Origin: Verrucomicrobiota bacterium
Lineage (GTDB): Bacteria > Verrucomicrobiota > Kiritimatiellia > Kiritimatiellales > Tichowtungiaceae
Assembly: GCA_030153935.1 (NCBI GenBank)
Contig: JASKKX010000012.1
Coordinates: 1-37,156 of the forward strand
Direction of reading: 5' to 3'
DNA length: 37,156 bases
Positions 1-7,759 of this stretch are shown here, piece after piece (within the stretch, counting starts at the first letter, position 1; every line of letters starts with the position of its first letter). The notes beneath the pieces were generated by a model that ran no database searches, was not told where the DNA came from, and saw only the letters and a list, made by a program, of their open reading frames with translations. Position numbers and translations under genes: made by a program.

Positions 1-36
1 CCATCTTTTGGAAACAATGTTCCGAAGAGCAGAAGT

Positions 37-1074
37 TCATTTTCCGATTCTGTTTTGTTTTTCAGAAACCGGGAATCCGGCGGTTGCTTTGGAAGTAAAG
101 GTATTGCCGTCATTGCTATGCAGAATGAATAAGGCCTGAAACTCCGGATGGTTTTCCAACCATTGGAAACCTTTTTCGGATCCCATCACGCAAAGGGAGG
201 TCGCAACCGCATCCGCATCCATGCAGCGCGCGGCAATCACAGTGACCGCGGCGACATCCGACATGGCGGGCTTTCCGGTATGCGGATCAATGATATGTGA
301 ATACCGTGTGCCATCGCTCCGGACCCGGAAGTTACGGTAATCGCCGGAGGTGGCCATTGCCTTGTTGGAAATTTCCACTGTTTGGAAAATCTCTTCACCA
401 AAGGCCCTACCGGGTTCCGGCGACTCAATGCCGATGCGCCAGAGTTTAGCAGAGGGGTTGGTTCCTCCCGCAACAATCTCCCCGCCGATTTCAACGATGA
501 AATCGGGATGACCGCTTGCGCGGATCACTTCCGCGACGCAGTCCACTCCGTAGCCTTTGGCGATCGCTGACAGATCAAGCTCAAGTTCAGGATGGTCCTT
601 AATGAGCGTATTGTTTTCCAGTCGTACTTTCTGCCAACCGACCGCCTCCATAATTTCCGCCAGTGATTCTTCATCAGCCGCCGGGCCGAAGCCCCAGTGG
701 TCCACCAGCGGTTTCACTGTTGGGTCAAAAGCCCCGTCCGTCGCGGCACTGAAGGCGAGAGCGCTTTGCATCACCTCCGCAAACGCCGGCGAAATCGGGA
801 ACGGTTCCAGGGACTGAAAAGCATTGAACTTTGAAATTTCGGTATCCGCTTGCCAGGTCGACATGCAGTGATTCACATCCGCAAGAGCCGTGTCAATTTT
901 TTTACGCAGAGCAGCAAGATCTCGTTTCGGTACAGAACCGGCCAGTGTAATATGGCACTCTGTCCCCATCGTCGCCTGCGCCCATGATGGATCGGCGACG
1001 GATTGAGCCTTAAACCACGAAAACCCGCCTAGAGCCAGCACGCATATCATTCCAATGAGAAGCTTTTTATTCAT
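37..1074 (-). CDS. apbE: FAD:protein FMN transferase (ApbE family)
   Basis: Transfers FMN from FAD onto a threonine of target flavoproteins such as Rnf/Nqr subunits, acting outside the cytoplasmic membrane. The protein shows the family pattern in order: ATMGTECHI near the N-terminus, DPTVKPLVDHWGFG, DLSAIAKGYGVD, VEIGGEI, and SGDYRNF followed by YSHIIDPHTGKPA, the magnesium and FAD-binding end. I start at the internal Met of MNKKLLIG because it begins a typical signal sequence (two lysines, then about 17 hydrophobic residues); the ORF-track start adds ten unlikely residues. No lipobox cysteine is visible after the hydrophobic stretch, so it is either cleaved by signal peptidase I or membrane-anchored. 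No Rnf or Nqr genes lie in this window, so the partner is unknown. Two copies of the dispersed palindrome lie inside the gene. Confidence 0.93.
   Translation of the reverse strand: MNKKLLIGMICVLALGGFSWFKAQSVADPSWAQATMGTECHITLAGSVPKRDLAALRKKIDTALADVNHCMSTWQADTEISKFNAFQSLEPFPISPAFAEVMQSALAFSAATDGAFDPTVKPLVDHWGFGPAADEESLAEIMEAVGWQKVRLENNTLIKDHPELELDLSAIAKGYGVDCVAEVIRASGHPDFIVEIGGEIVAGGTNPSAKLWRIGIESPEPGRAFGEEIFQTVEISNKAMATSGDYRNFRVRSDGTRYSHIIDPHTGKPAMSDVAAVTVIAARCMDADAVATSLCVMGSEKGFQWLENHPEFQALFILHSNDGNTFTSKATAGFPVSEKQNRIGK
152..170. repeat. Dispersed palindrome copy (in apbE)
   Basis: TTTTCCAACCATTGGAAAC, which matches the consensus TTTTCCAA-N3-TTGGAAAA at all but the last base. It lies inside apbE, where it is read as the FQWLE segment. 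Confidence 0.8.
371..389. repeat. Dispersed palindrome copy (in apbE)
   Basis: ATTTCCACTGTTTGGAAAA. The right arm is perfect and the left arm has two mismatches to TTTTCCAA-N3-TTGGAAAA. It is a second copy in apbE, read as FQTVE. Confidence 0.65.
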
Positions 1075-1128
1075 GCTGCCAGCTTCCCAAAAATTCGGTA
1101 ACATCGCAATTGAGAAGAGCTTTTAACG

Positions 1129-1171
1129 GAAAACCCGGGCGCGGAACCGTGTTAAAGATACAACGCCCGGG
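1129..1171 (-). terminator. Possible Rho-independent terminator after the alcohol dehydrogenase
   Basis: On the minus strand, 8-bp arms CCCGGGCG and CGCCCGGG can pair across a loop of about 22 bases and are followed by TTTTCC. The hairpin sits just after the dehydrogenase stop codon and before apbE. The long loop and short T run make it a moderate call. Confidence 0.5.
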
Positions 1172-1179
1172 CAAATAGT

Positions 1180-2238
1180 TTAACTGGACCGGGTTTTCAG
1201 AGACTTCATATCAATGACGAACCGGTATTTAACGTCAGCACTCACAACCCGCTCATAGGCTTTGTTAATCTCCTGGATAGTGATCATTTCCACATCGGAA
1301 ACGATGTTATGCTCCGCACAGAAGTCCAGCATTTCCTGTGTCTCCTGAATCCCGCCGATCAGTGATCCGGCAATGCGCTTGCGCTGCATAATCAGTCCGC
1401 CGCCATGAAGCGGGTCAAGAGGCTCTACGGCGCCGACGATGACCATTGTGGCATCGCGCTTTAACAAAGAGACATAGGGATTCATGTCGTGTCCAACAGG
1501 AATTGTGTTGAGCAGGAAGTCGAAACTGTTCCTGTGCCGTTCCATTGCTTTGGGGTCTTTAGAAATCAGCACCTCATCCGCACCGAGTTGCCGGGCATCA
1601 TTGCCCTTTCCTGCGGACCGTGTAATCATTACAACATGGGCACCCATTGCATGGGCCAGTTTTATCCCCATATGACCTAGTCCTCCGAGGCCGATAACCC
1701 CCACCTTGTCACCTTTTTTGACGTTCCATTTCCGCAGCGGCGAATAGGTTGTAATTCCCGCGCACAACAGCGGCGCCACCGCCTTCGTATCCAGCTTCTC
1801 CGAAACATGCAGTACAAATTTGTCGCTGACGACAATTTTTCCGGAATAGCCGCCGAACGTGTGCCCGCCCAGATGCGGATCCGGGCTGCCGTAGGTTGCG
1901 GTCGAACCGTTTTCACAATACTGTTCCAGGTGTTCAGCGCATGCCTCGCAGTTCTGACAAGAATCGACCATGCAGCCGACCCCGACCAGTTCGCCTTTTT
2001 TAAAAGAGGTGACCTCGGTGCCGAGTTTTTCAACGCGTCCGATGATTTCATGACCGGGCACCGCAGGATAAACGGCGTTCCCCCATTCGTTACGCACGAA
2101 ATGAATATCGCTGTGGCATACGCCGCAGTATTCGATATCAATAAGCACGTCGTGCGGGCCGACCTGCCGGCGCTCTATTTCAAACGGCGCTAAAACGTCA
2201 GTGGCCGACGGTGCTGCATATGCGGGTACTTTCATCAT
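1180..2238 (-). CDS. Zinc-dependent NAD(P) alcohol dehydrogenase (CAD/YahK-like)
   Basis: A medium-chain dehydrogenase that would interconvert alcohols and aldehydes. Visible features are the catalytic zinc ligands (Cys in YCGVCHSD and the GHE motif in VPGHEIIG), a four-cysteine structural zinc lobe (CQNCEACAEHLEQYC) and a Rossmann dinucleotide motif, GLGGLGHMG. A serine/arginine pair after the second strand (MITRSAGKG) resembles NADPH-preferring cinnamyl-alcohol-dehydrogenase relatives; that cofactor choice is inferred. The start is the Met of MMKVPAY, preceded by AAAGGAGA at good spacing. The longer ORF start has no such site. The length, about 352 residues, is normal for the family. It is a single gene, followed by a candidate hairpin terminator. 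The physiological substrate cannot be read from the sequence. Confidence 0.88.
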   Translation of the reverse strand: MMKVPAYAAPSATDVLAPFEIERRQVGPHDVLIDIEYCGVCHSDIHFVRNEWGNAVYPAVPGHEIIGRVEKLGTEVTSFKKGELVGVGCMVDSCQNCEACAEHLEQYCENGSTATYGSPDPHLGGHTFGGYSGKIVVSDKFVLHVSEKLDTKAVAPLLCAGITTYSPLRKWNVKKGDKVGVIGLGGLGHMGIKLAHAMGAHVVMITRSAGKGNDARQLGADEVLISKDPKAMERHRNSFDFLLNTIPVGHDMNPYVSLLKRDATMVIVGAVEPLDPLHGGGLIMQRKRIAGSLIGGIQETQEMLDFCAEHNIVSDVEMITIQEINKAYERVVSADVKYRFVIDMKSLKTRSS

Positions 2239-2356
2239 TTTTTCTCCTTTATTTATACCTAATATAAATAAGGGCCGGTAAAATGTCAAGGAAGGCAATC
2301 GTAAACCGTATTTAAAACCTCACTTTTCCCGGGCGAACCGGGAAACGGGAAAACGC

Positions 2357-3820
2357 TCACTTTGCCGGATGGCGCGTATGCCAGTCGGTGGTCTGTTCAT
2401 AGGCGTGACCGACTTTAAGAATATTCTCCTCTTTGAAGGAATCGCCGAGAATCTGCAGTCCGATCGGCAGTCCGCTGCCGGAAAACCCGCACGGCACACT
2501 CAGCCCACAGATGCCTGCAAGATTAACCGGTGTAGTGAGAATATCGTCGAGATACATTTTAAGCGGATCGTTCATCTTTTCACCGATTTTATAAGCGGGC
2601 GTCGGCGTGACCGGCGCAAGCAGCGCATCGCACGTTTTGAATGCCTCAACAAAGTCATTGCGGATGAGCGTGCGGACTTTCTGCGCACGCAGGTAATAGG
2701 CGTCGTAGTAGCCGCTCGAAAGAACATACGTGCCGAGAATGATGCGCCGTTTCACTTCCGGACCGAAGCCGGCGGCCCGCGTTTTGCCGTAGAGTTCAAT
2801 CGGATCGGCACCCTCCATTCGCAGTCCGTAGCGAATGCCGTCAAACCGTGCGAGATTGGCCGAGGCTTCCGCTGTGGCGATGATATAATAAACCGCAATT
2901 GCGTATTTTGCATGGGGCAGACTCACATCAACAATTTCCGCACCAAGATCCTGACAGTGCCCGACTGCCGCACGGACGGCTTTTTCCACTTCAGGGTCCA
3001 TGCCTTCCACGAAATACTCCTTCGGCAACCCCAGTTTCATGCCGCTCAGGCTGTGATCCCCGGTCAGCATTTTCCCGAACTCCGGAACATCAATATCAAC
3101 AGAAGTGGAATCCATCTCGTCTTTACCCGCCAGTGCCTCGAGCAGAATGGCGGCATCTTTGACTGTTTTGGCGATTGGGCCGATCTGATCGAGCGATGAG
3201 GCGAAAGCCGTCAGTCCGTAACGCGAAATCATGCCGTAGGTCGGCTTCAGACCGACACATCCGCAGAAGGCGGCCGGCTGGCGGATTGAGCCGCCGGTAT
3301 CGGATCCGAGCGAGGCAATCGCCTCATCCGCGGCGACGCAGGCGGCCGAACCGCCGGAGGAGCCGCCGGGAACACAGTCTGTATTCCACGGATTGCGCGT
3401 TGTTTTAAACGCCGAGTTCTCCGTGCTTGAACCCATTGCAAATTCATCCATATTGACGCGGCCGAGAAAAACCGCGCCCGCGGCGCGCAGCCGGGCAATT
3501 GCGGTGGCGTCGTAAGGCGCGGTGTAGCCTTCAAGAATTTTTGACGAACAGGTACAGGGCTGACCCTTCACATTCAGCAGGTCTTTGACTGCCAGCGGAA
3601 TGCCGAGCAGCGGACCGGTTCTGCCGGCGGCGCGTGCCACGTCCGCAGATTCAGCCTGCGCAAGTGCCGCTTCGCGGTCAATCGTCAGGTAGGCTCCGAT
3701 CTCTGCATCCCCGCCATCAATCGCGGCAAGCACATCGCGGACAATTTCGACAGAAGTGCATTTTCCCTTTTCGAGCAGATCGGAAAGTTCGGCAATGGTT
3801 TTCGTATTTAATTCAGTCAT
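2357..3820 (-). CDS. gatA: Asp-tRNA(Asn)/Glu-tRNA(Gln) amidotransferase subunit A
   Basis: Glutaminase/amidase subunit of GatCAB, which converts misacylated Glu-tRNA(Gln) or Asp-tRNA(Asn) to the amidated forms. The amidase signature is complete: Lys79 in AVKDLL, the glycine/serine stretch PGGSSGGSAA (cis-Ser154) and the nucleophile Ser178 in GSDTGGSIRQP. At 487 residues it has full family length. It lies downstream of gatC, but a degraded GxxExxY gene and flanking repeat-like sequence (about 280 bp) separate them. As a result the gatA leader ends in AGTGGTTAAAC before the ATG, with no recognisable Shine-Dalgarno sequence. gatB is not in the window. The function is secure; how well gatA is translated from this leader is not known. 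Confidence 0.96.
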   Translation of the reverse strand: MTELNTKTIAELSDLLEKGKCTSVEIVRDVLAAIDGGDAEIGAYLTIDREAALAQAESADVARAAGRTGPLLGIPLAVKDLLNVKGQPCTCSSKILEGYTAPYDATAIARLRAAGAVFLGRVNMDEFAMGSSTENSAFKTTRNPWNTDCVPGGSSGGSAACVAADEAIASLGSDTGGSIRQPAAFCGCVGLKPTYGMISRYGLTAFASSLDQIGPIAKTVKDAAILLEALAGKDEMDSTSVDIDVPEFGKMLTGDHSLSGMKLGLPKEYFVEGMDPEVEKAVRAAVGHCQDLGAEIVDVSLPHAKYAIAVYYIIATAEASANLARFDGIRYGLRMEGADPIELYGKTRAAGFGPEVKRRIILGTYVLSSGYYDAYYLRAQKVRTLIRNDFVEAFKTCDALLAPVTPTPAYKIGEKMNDPLKMYLDDILTTPVNLAGICGLSVPCGFSGSGLPIGLQILGDSFKEENILKVGHAYEQTTDWHTRHPAK

Positions 3821-4098
3821 GTTTAACCACTAATTTTCACTAAGGTGTTTAGTTCCACGGTGCGATGGAAAGGATTGACGCTACATCGTTCGGGTTCTTT
3901 AGAATTTCCGACTGCGGAACAAACGGAATCTCTCGATCGGCCAACTCCATCTCCGGACATTCCTGATCGATATTTTCCAAAAAGCCAACTCCTTTTTCGT
4001 TGGACACTTCAAACGCAGCCACTATCAGATTACAACCTTCCTGTTCCAGCATACTGACCTCCGATTCGTGTGGATTCGTGAAGATACAGGGGGTCCGC
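3821..4098 (-). other. Remnant GxxExxY cassette splitting gatC from gatA
   Basis: The gatC-gatA spacer holds a short decayed GxxExxY gene. It is flanked by repeat-like phrases: TTAGTGAAAATTAGTGGTTAAA next to gatA and CACGAATCCACACGAATC next to gatC (both read on the minus strand). From memory, short tandem phrases of this type often border GxxExxY genes. The boundaries are approximate. Confidence 0.45.
3849..4052 (-). pseudogene. Truncated GxxExxY-family protein remnant
   Basis: A 67-codon reading frame that resembles the N-terminal half of GxxExxY proteins: a LIVAAFEVSNEKG helix, then GVGFLENID, then the ECPEMELADREIPFV segment. In intact relatives (about 125 residues) the signature reads G-x-x-E-x-x-Y; here the tyrosine position is Asp. 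After IPFVPQSEIL the frame runs into unrelated sequence and stops, so the C-terminal half is missing. I therefore read it as a decaying gene. It sits in the gatC-gatA spacer and shares their direction. A functional role is unlikely. The role of the intact family is itself unknown. Confidence 0.6.
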
Positions 4099-4395
4099 CT
4101 AAAACTGGTCGTTTATTTTAGGAACAAGGATCTGCCCGTCGCGGGCGGCGGGCGCGTTGGAAATAGCGGTGTCCTGATCCATTGATGCCCGCGGGATATC
4201 GTCGCGAAGCACATTGACCAGCGGCATGGCGTGCGCGGTCGGCGCGACATTCGATATATCGGGTTCGTTGAGCTGCTCGACATATTTGAGCACCTGATTG
4301 AGCTGTCCCTGGAACAGTTCGGCCTCTTCCTCTGTGAGATTGATTCTCGCCAGATTCGCGACATATGAAACATCGATATGGGTTGCATCCGCCAT
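4099..4395 (-). CDS. gatC: Asp/Glu-tRNA amidotransferase subunit C
   Basis: Small clamp subunit that stabilises the GatA-GatB complex. The 98-residue protein shows the family outline: VSYVANLARINLTEEE near the N-terminus, LNQVLKYVEQLNEPDI in the middle, and RDDIPRASMDQDTAISNAPA toward the C-terminus. Length and order match GatC well. The ATG is preceded by ATCGGAGTAAATC, a reasonable ribosome site, and a plausible promoter lies about 30 bases upstream. gatA follows after the GxxExxY remnant, so the pair was probably a contiguous operon before that insertion. Confidence 0.94.
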   Translation of the reverse strand: MADATHIDVSYVANLARINLTEEEAELFQGQLNQVLKYVEQLNEPDISNVAPTAHAMPLVNVLRDDIPRASMDQDTAISNAPAARDGQILVPKINDQF

Positions 4396-4420
4396 GATTT
4401 ACTCCGATAAAAGACGATAC

Positions 4421-4450
4421 ACTATAGCCAAGCCTCCGACTGCGGCGCAA
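4421..4450 (-). promoter_or_regulatory. Candidate sigma70-type promoter of gatC
   Basis: On the minus strand, TTGCGC and TATAGT are separated by 18 bases, with the -10 element 26 bases from the gatC ATG. The -10 box is good and the -35 box weak. A decayed palindrome copy lies just upstream. Confidence 0.4.
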
Positions 4451-4457
4451 GCGGACA

Positions 4458-4476
4458 CTTTCCAATGTTTTAAAAA
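4458..4476. repeat. Decayed dispersed palindrome copy (gatC upstream)
   Basis: CTTTCCAATGTTTTAAAAA. The left arm has one and the right arm two mismatches to TTTTCCAA-N3-TTGGAAAA. It is intergenic, just upstream of the candidate gatC -35 element. Confidence 0.4.
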
Positions 4477-4521
4477 ACAGAACCGTCTTTTTTTCCGAAC
4501 CCTGTAAATTTCCGTTGATAT

Positions 4522-4540
4522 TCTGCCAAACCTTGGAAAA
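4522..4540. repeat. Dispersed palindrome copy (gatC/M42 intergenic)
   Basis: TCTGCCAAACCTTGGAAAA. The right arm is perfect and the left arm has two mismatches. It lies in the divergent spacer, 47 bases before the aminopeptidase ATG. Confidence 0.65.
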
Positions 4541-4586
4541 ATGGCGGCTCCGATACAACCGGCACAATGAAATGATAAGGATTCCT

Positions 4587-5657
4587 ATGAATAAAACGTC
4601 TAAGAAATTTCTCACCGATATGATCAACGCCATCAGCCCGTCCGGCTATGAACAGAGCACCGCCGCGGTGTGGAAGGAATATGCCAGGCCGTTTGCCGAC
4701 CGGGTGGAAACCGATGTGCACGGCAATTCGCACGCGGTGATCAATGCCGGCGGCAAAGTGAAGGTGATGCTGGCCGGACACTATGACGAAATTGGGTTCC
4801 TGATTTCCCACATCGACGATAAGGGGTTTCTCTGGATCGCCCCGGTCGGCGGGTGGGACCCGCAGATTGCTCAGGGCCAGCGGGTGCACATCATCGGCAA
4901 CGGCGGCAGAAAGGTCAGCGGAGTGGTCGGAAAAATCGCCATTCATCTGCAGGAGCCCGAGCAGCGCAAGAAGGTTTCCGAAATCAAGGATCTGTGGGTT
5001 GATATCGGCGCAAAGGATAAAAAAGAGGCCGAAACGCTGGTAAGTATCGGCGACCCCCTGGTTACTCAATACGGATTTGAAGAACTGGAGAACGGTCGGG
5101 CTGCCGGCCGTGCCTTTGACGATCGCGCAGGAGCCTTTACCATTCTGGAAGCGGGCCGCCTGCTCGCCGAACTGACGACACAGTGTGAAGTGCATGCGGT
5201 GGCGACGGTGCAGGAGGAAATCGGCCTGCGCGGTGCCCGCACGGCGGCATTCGGCATCGAGCCGCAGGTCGGCATCGCGGTGGATGTGACGTTCGCCACA
5301 GACCACCCGAATATCGGAAACGTGGTGAATCAGGAAGGCAAAGTGGAGATTGACGGCGGACCGGTAATCACCCGCGGACCGAATATCAATCCGAAACTCT
5401 TCGAACTGATTGTAAAAACCGCCAAGGAAGAAAAAATCCCGGTGCAGATCGTCGCGGAAGCGCGCGGAACCGGAACGGATGCCAATGCGATTCAGCTTAA
5501 CCGCGCGGGCGTCGCCACCGCACTGATCAGTATTCCGCTGCGTTACATGCACAGTCCCTGCGAACTGCTGAGCCTTAAGGATCTGGAGGCCGTGTCCAGG
5601 CTGCTGGCCGCAGTGGTCAAGAAAATCACGCCGCACACGAACTTTATTCCGTTTTAA
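4587..5657 (+). CDS. M42-family metallo-aminopeptidase (glutamyl aminopeptidase-like)
   Basis: A cytoplasmic di-metal aminopeptidase that trims peptides. The protein of 356 residues has the M42 set of metal and catalytic residues: His65 in AGHYDEIG, the Asp pair in AFDDRAG (about 178-179), the Glu pair in VQEEIGLRG (about 210-211), Asp233 in AVDVTFATDH, and the late His in RYMHSP. The start is the Met of MNKTSKK, preceded by AAGGATTCCT; the ORF-track start 24 codons upstream runs through the intergenic palindrome and is unlikely. trmB begins one base after its stop, so the two genes and the following DUF3859 gene form an operon. Family members were once labelled endoglucanases; nothing here supports cellulase activity. 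Confidence 0.92.
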   Translation: MNKTSKKFLTDMINAISPSGYEQSTAAVWKEYARPFADRVETDVHGNSHAVINAGGKVKVMLAGHYDEIGFLISHIDDKGFLWIAPVGGWDPQIAQGQRVHIIGNGGRKVSGVVGKIAIHLQEPEQRKKVSEIKDLWVDIGAKDKKEAETLVSIGDPLVTQYGFEELENGRAAGRAFDDRAGAFTILEAGRLLAELTTQCEVHAVATVQEEIGLRGARTAAFGIEPQVGIAVDVTFATDHPNIGNVVNQEGKVEIDGGPVITRGPNINPKLFELIVKTAKEEKIPVQIVAEARGTGTDANAIQLNRAGVATALISIPLRYMHSPCELLSLKDLEAVSRLLAAVVKKITPHTNFIPF

Positions 5658-5658
5658 G

Positions 5659-6255
5659 ATGAATACGCCACCTATCGACACCCTGCGCATTTTCCCGCAG
5701 GAATGGCTGGATCCATTTGATTTTGCAGCCTGTTTTGAATATCCGGAGCACCCGTTTGAAATCGACCTTGGCTGTGGCATGGGGCGTTTTCTGCTGGCGC
5801 GCGCCGCAAAATTCCCGGAAACCAATTTTCTGGGAATCGACCGGCTGCTCAACCGGATCAGGAAGATTGATCAAAAGGCGCGCCGACAGAAGCTGTTCAA
5901 CATCCGGGTCTTCCGCGTGGACGGTTATTATGCCGCAACCTACCTGATTCCTCCTCACAGCGTGGATACCTATTACATTTTCTATCCGGATCCGTGGCCG
6001 AAGGGAAAACACCGCCACAACCGGATTTTTAATGCGCCGTTCATGGATGCGATTGTGCGCACACTGAAGCCCGGCGGAAAAATTCATGCGTCAACCGACC
6101 ATCTGCCCTATTTTGAGCAAATCCATAAACTGCTCGTCCAGGACGGGCGTTTCACAGAGACGGATCCCTTCTGTCCTGCGGAAGACGAAGTGAGCGATTT
6201 TGAACTGATCTTTGCCCATAAAACGCCGGGGCGATGCTCCTTCATCCGAAAATGA
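5659..6255 (+). CDS. trmB: tRNA (guanine46-N7)-methyltransferase
   Basis: SAM-dependent enzyme that places m7G at position 46 in the tRNA variable loop. The SAM-binding motif EIDLGCGMGRFL is followed by NFLGIDR, and the family-specific catalytic segment YPDPWPKGKHRHNR is present, with KPGGKIHASTDH after it. At 198 residues it is near the short end of the family but complete. It starts one base after the M42 stop (TTTTAAGATG), and the DUF3859 gene starts one base after its own stop, so translation is probably coupled. Confidence 0.95.
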   Translation: MNTPPIDTLRIFPQEWLDPFDFAACFEYPEHPFEIDLGCGMGRFLLARAAKFPETNFLGIDRLLNRIRKIDQKARRQKLFNIRVFRVDGYYAATYLIPPHSVDTYYIFYPDPWPKGKHRHNRIFNAPFMDAIVRTLKPGGKIHASTDHLPYFEQIHKLLVQDGRFTETDPFCPAEDEVSDFELIFAHKTPGRCSFIRK

Positions 6256-6256
6256 T

Positions 6257-6643
6257 ATGCCCCGGAAAAGTCCCATCGTGAAAATTGAGAGTTGCGGTCT
6301 CTACACTCCGCTCGAAAAAGAGGGCAGAGATCTGCCGAAACTGATCCGCTTCACCGATGACATCCCCTGCGGACCCGACGTCGAGTTCGGTTATATTCTG
6401 CATATTCGCAAAGGCCGCGGCATGAAGCTGACGTTTCAAATCGACCATCCGCCGTTCTGCAGCACCCAGGGGGAAATCGAGCCGCCGTTCAACGGCGAGG
6501 TCTATGTGCGATCCAGCGATTGGAAATTTTTCCTTGGTGACACAATCGGGGAACCGTTCGAGGATAAAACCGGAGAGTGGCGCATTCGCACCTGGCTGGA
6601 CGGGAATCTTGTCGCCGACCACACCTTCACCCTTTTTCTTTGA
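6257..6643 (+). CDS. DUF3859-like protein of unknown function
   Basis: A 128-residue protein, probably all beta, with no signal peptide or membrane segment. The pattern LIRFTDDIPCGPDVEFGY near residues 30-50 and the ending GEWRIRTWLDGNLVADHTFTL match the outline of DUF3859, a domain whose role is unknown. I chose ATG 6257, which follows the trmB stop by one base; the ORF-track start lies inside trmB. As the third gene of the M42-trmB operon it shares their expression. The family assignment is from memory of the motif and is moderately sure. Confidence 0.65.
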   Translation: MPRKSPIVKIESCGLYTPLEKEGRDLPKLIRFTDDIPCGPDVEFGYILHIRKGRGMKLTFQIDHPPFCSTQGEIEPPFNGEVYVRSSDWKFFLGDTIGEPFEDKTGEWRIRTWLDGNLVADHTFTLFL

Positions 6644-6727
6644 CGGAACCGAAAAGAAAAATAATTTCGACAGAGCCGATCTGCTCGATTAGGGTGTCAA
6701 CCAATCAAACCCACGTGGAGCAGAAAG

Positions 6728-7732
6728 ATGATTAAAGAAGCGGTTCAGGCTCTGGTAGAAGATAAAACCCTATCGCGCAGCGATGCGTATGAAGTCTTTA
6801 TTGATATCATGAGCGGAGACGCCACCCCCGTACAGATCGGTTCGTTTCTGACAGCTCTGCGTATCCGCAGCGAAACGTCGGATGTCATTGCCGGCGCGGT
6901 ACAGGCCATGCGTGAAAAGCTTACGCCGGTCAAAACCCCGGCGGAAATTACAGTGGACATTGTCGGTACCGGCGGTGACGGATTCAATACCTTCAATATT
7001 TCCACCGCGGCCGCCTTTGTGGTTGCGGGGACAGGCGTTACTGTTGCCAAGCATGGCAGCCGCGGCGTTTCCAGCCGCTGCGGCAGCGCCGATGTCCTGA
7101 AAGAGCTGGGGGTCGATCTGACCGTCTCTGAAGCCGTGATGGAAAAATGTCTTAATGAAATCGGCATTGCGTTTCTGTTCGCTCCAAGTCTTCATCCGGC
7201 AATGAAATATGCAACCGGTCCGCGCAAGGACCTCGGCTTTTGGACTCTTTTCAATATTCTGGGGCCGCTAGCCAACCCGGCCGGTGCGCAGCATGGCGTC
7301 ATCGGAGCGTTTTCCGGTCGTCTCGCCGCCCAGCTGGCCGAAGCGCTCAGTATGCTTGGCGCAAAACATCTCTTTGTGGTCTCCGGGGATGACGGGTTGG
7401 ATGAAATCACTACCACAACCACAACGCAGGTGTGGGAAGTGAAAGGAAGTATAATTCGTCAGTTTACGATTAATCCTGATGAACTCGGCCTGCCGCGTGC
7501 GGAGGTCGCCGATCTCGGAGGCGGGGAACCGAATGAAAATGCGGCCATCATTCGCGCCCTTTTTGCCGGTACAAAAGGTCCGAAGAGAGACATCCTGCTT
7601 CTGAATTCTGCTGCGGCGCTTGTTTCTGCCGGCAAAGTCGCTGATCTCAAGGCCGGCATCGCTTTGGCGGCGAAGTCGATTGATTCCGGTGCCGCACAGG
7701 CCAAGCTCGATGCGCTCGTTTCAGCCTGCTAA
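6728..7732 (+). CDS. trpD: Anthranilate phosphoribosyltransferase
   Basis: Second step of tryptophan synthesis: joins anthranilate to PRPP, giving phosphoribosyl-anthranilate. Seen are the PRPP loop VGTGGDGFNTFNIST, the KHGSRGVSSRCGSADVL segment, GPRKDLGFWTLFNILGPLANP, and the metal-binding stretch VSGDDGLDEITTTT. At 334 residues it has full length. GTGGAG lies just before the ATG. No other trp gene is nearby, so it is an orphan. It converges on ftsZ with a 27-base gap and no clear terminator between them. Confidence 0.95.
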   Translation: MIKEAVQALVEDKTLSRSDAYEVFIDIMSGDATPVQIGSFLTALRIRSETSDVIAGAVQAMREKLTPVKTPAEITVDIVGTGGDGFNTFNISTAAAFVVAGTGVTVAKHGSRGVSSRCGSADVLKELGVDLTVSEAVMEKCLNEIGIAFLFAPSLHPAMKYATGPRKDLGFWTLFNILGPLANPAGAQHGVIGAFSGRLAAQLAEALSMLGAKHLFVVSGDDGLDEITTTTTTQVWEVKGSIIRQFTINPDELGLPRAEVADLGGGEPNENAAIIRALFAGTKGPKRDILLLNSAAALVSAGKVADLKAGIALAAKSIDSGAAQAKLDALVSAC

Positions 7733-7759
7733 AAAGCCGGCCTGCCAAAAATCCGACGA

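Noticed and set aside
6500-6545. TTGGAAATTTTTCCTTGG as a palindrome copy
   Set aside because: The arms are in the reverse order (GGAA before TTCC) and the spacing is wrong, so it is not the same motif.
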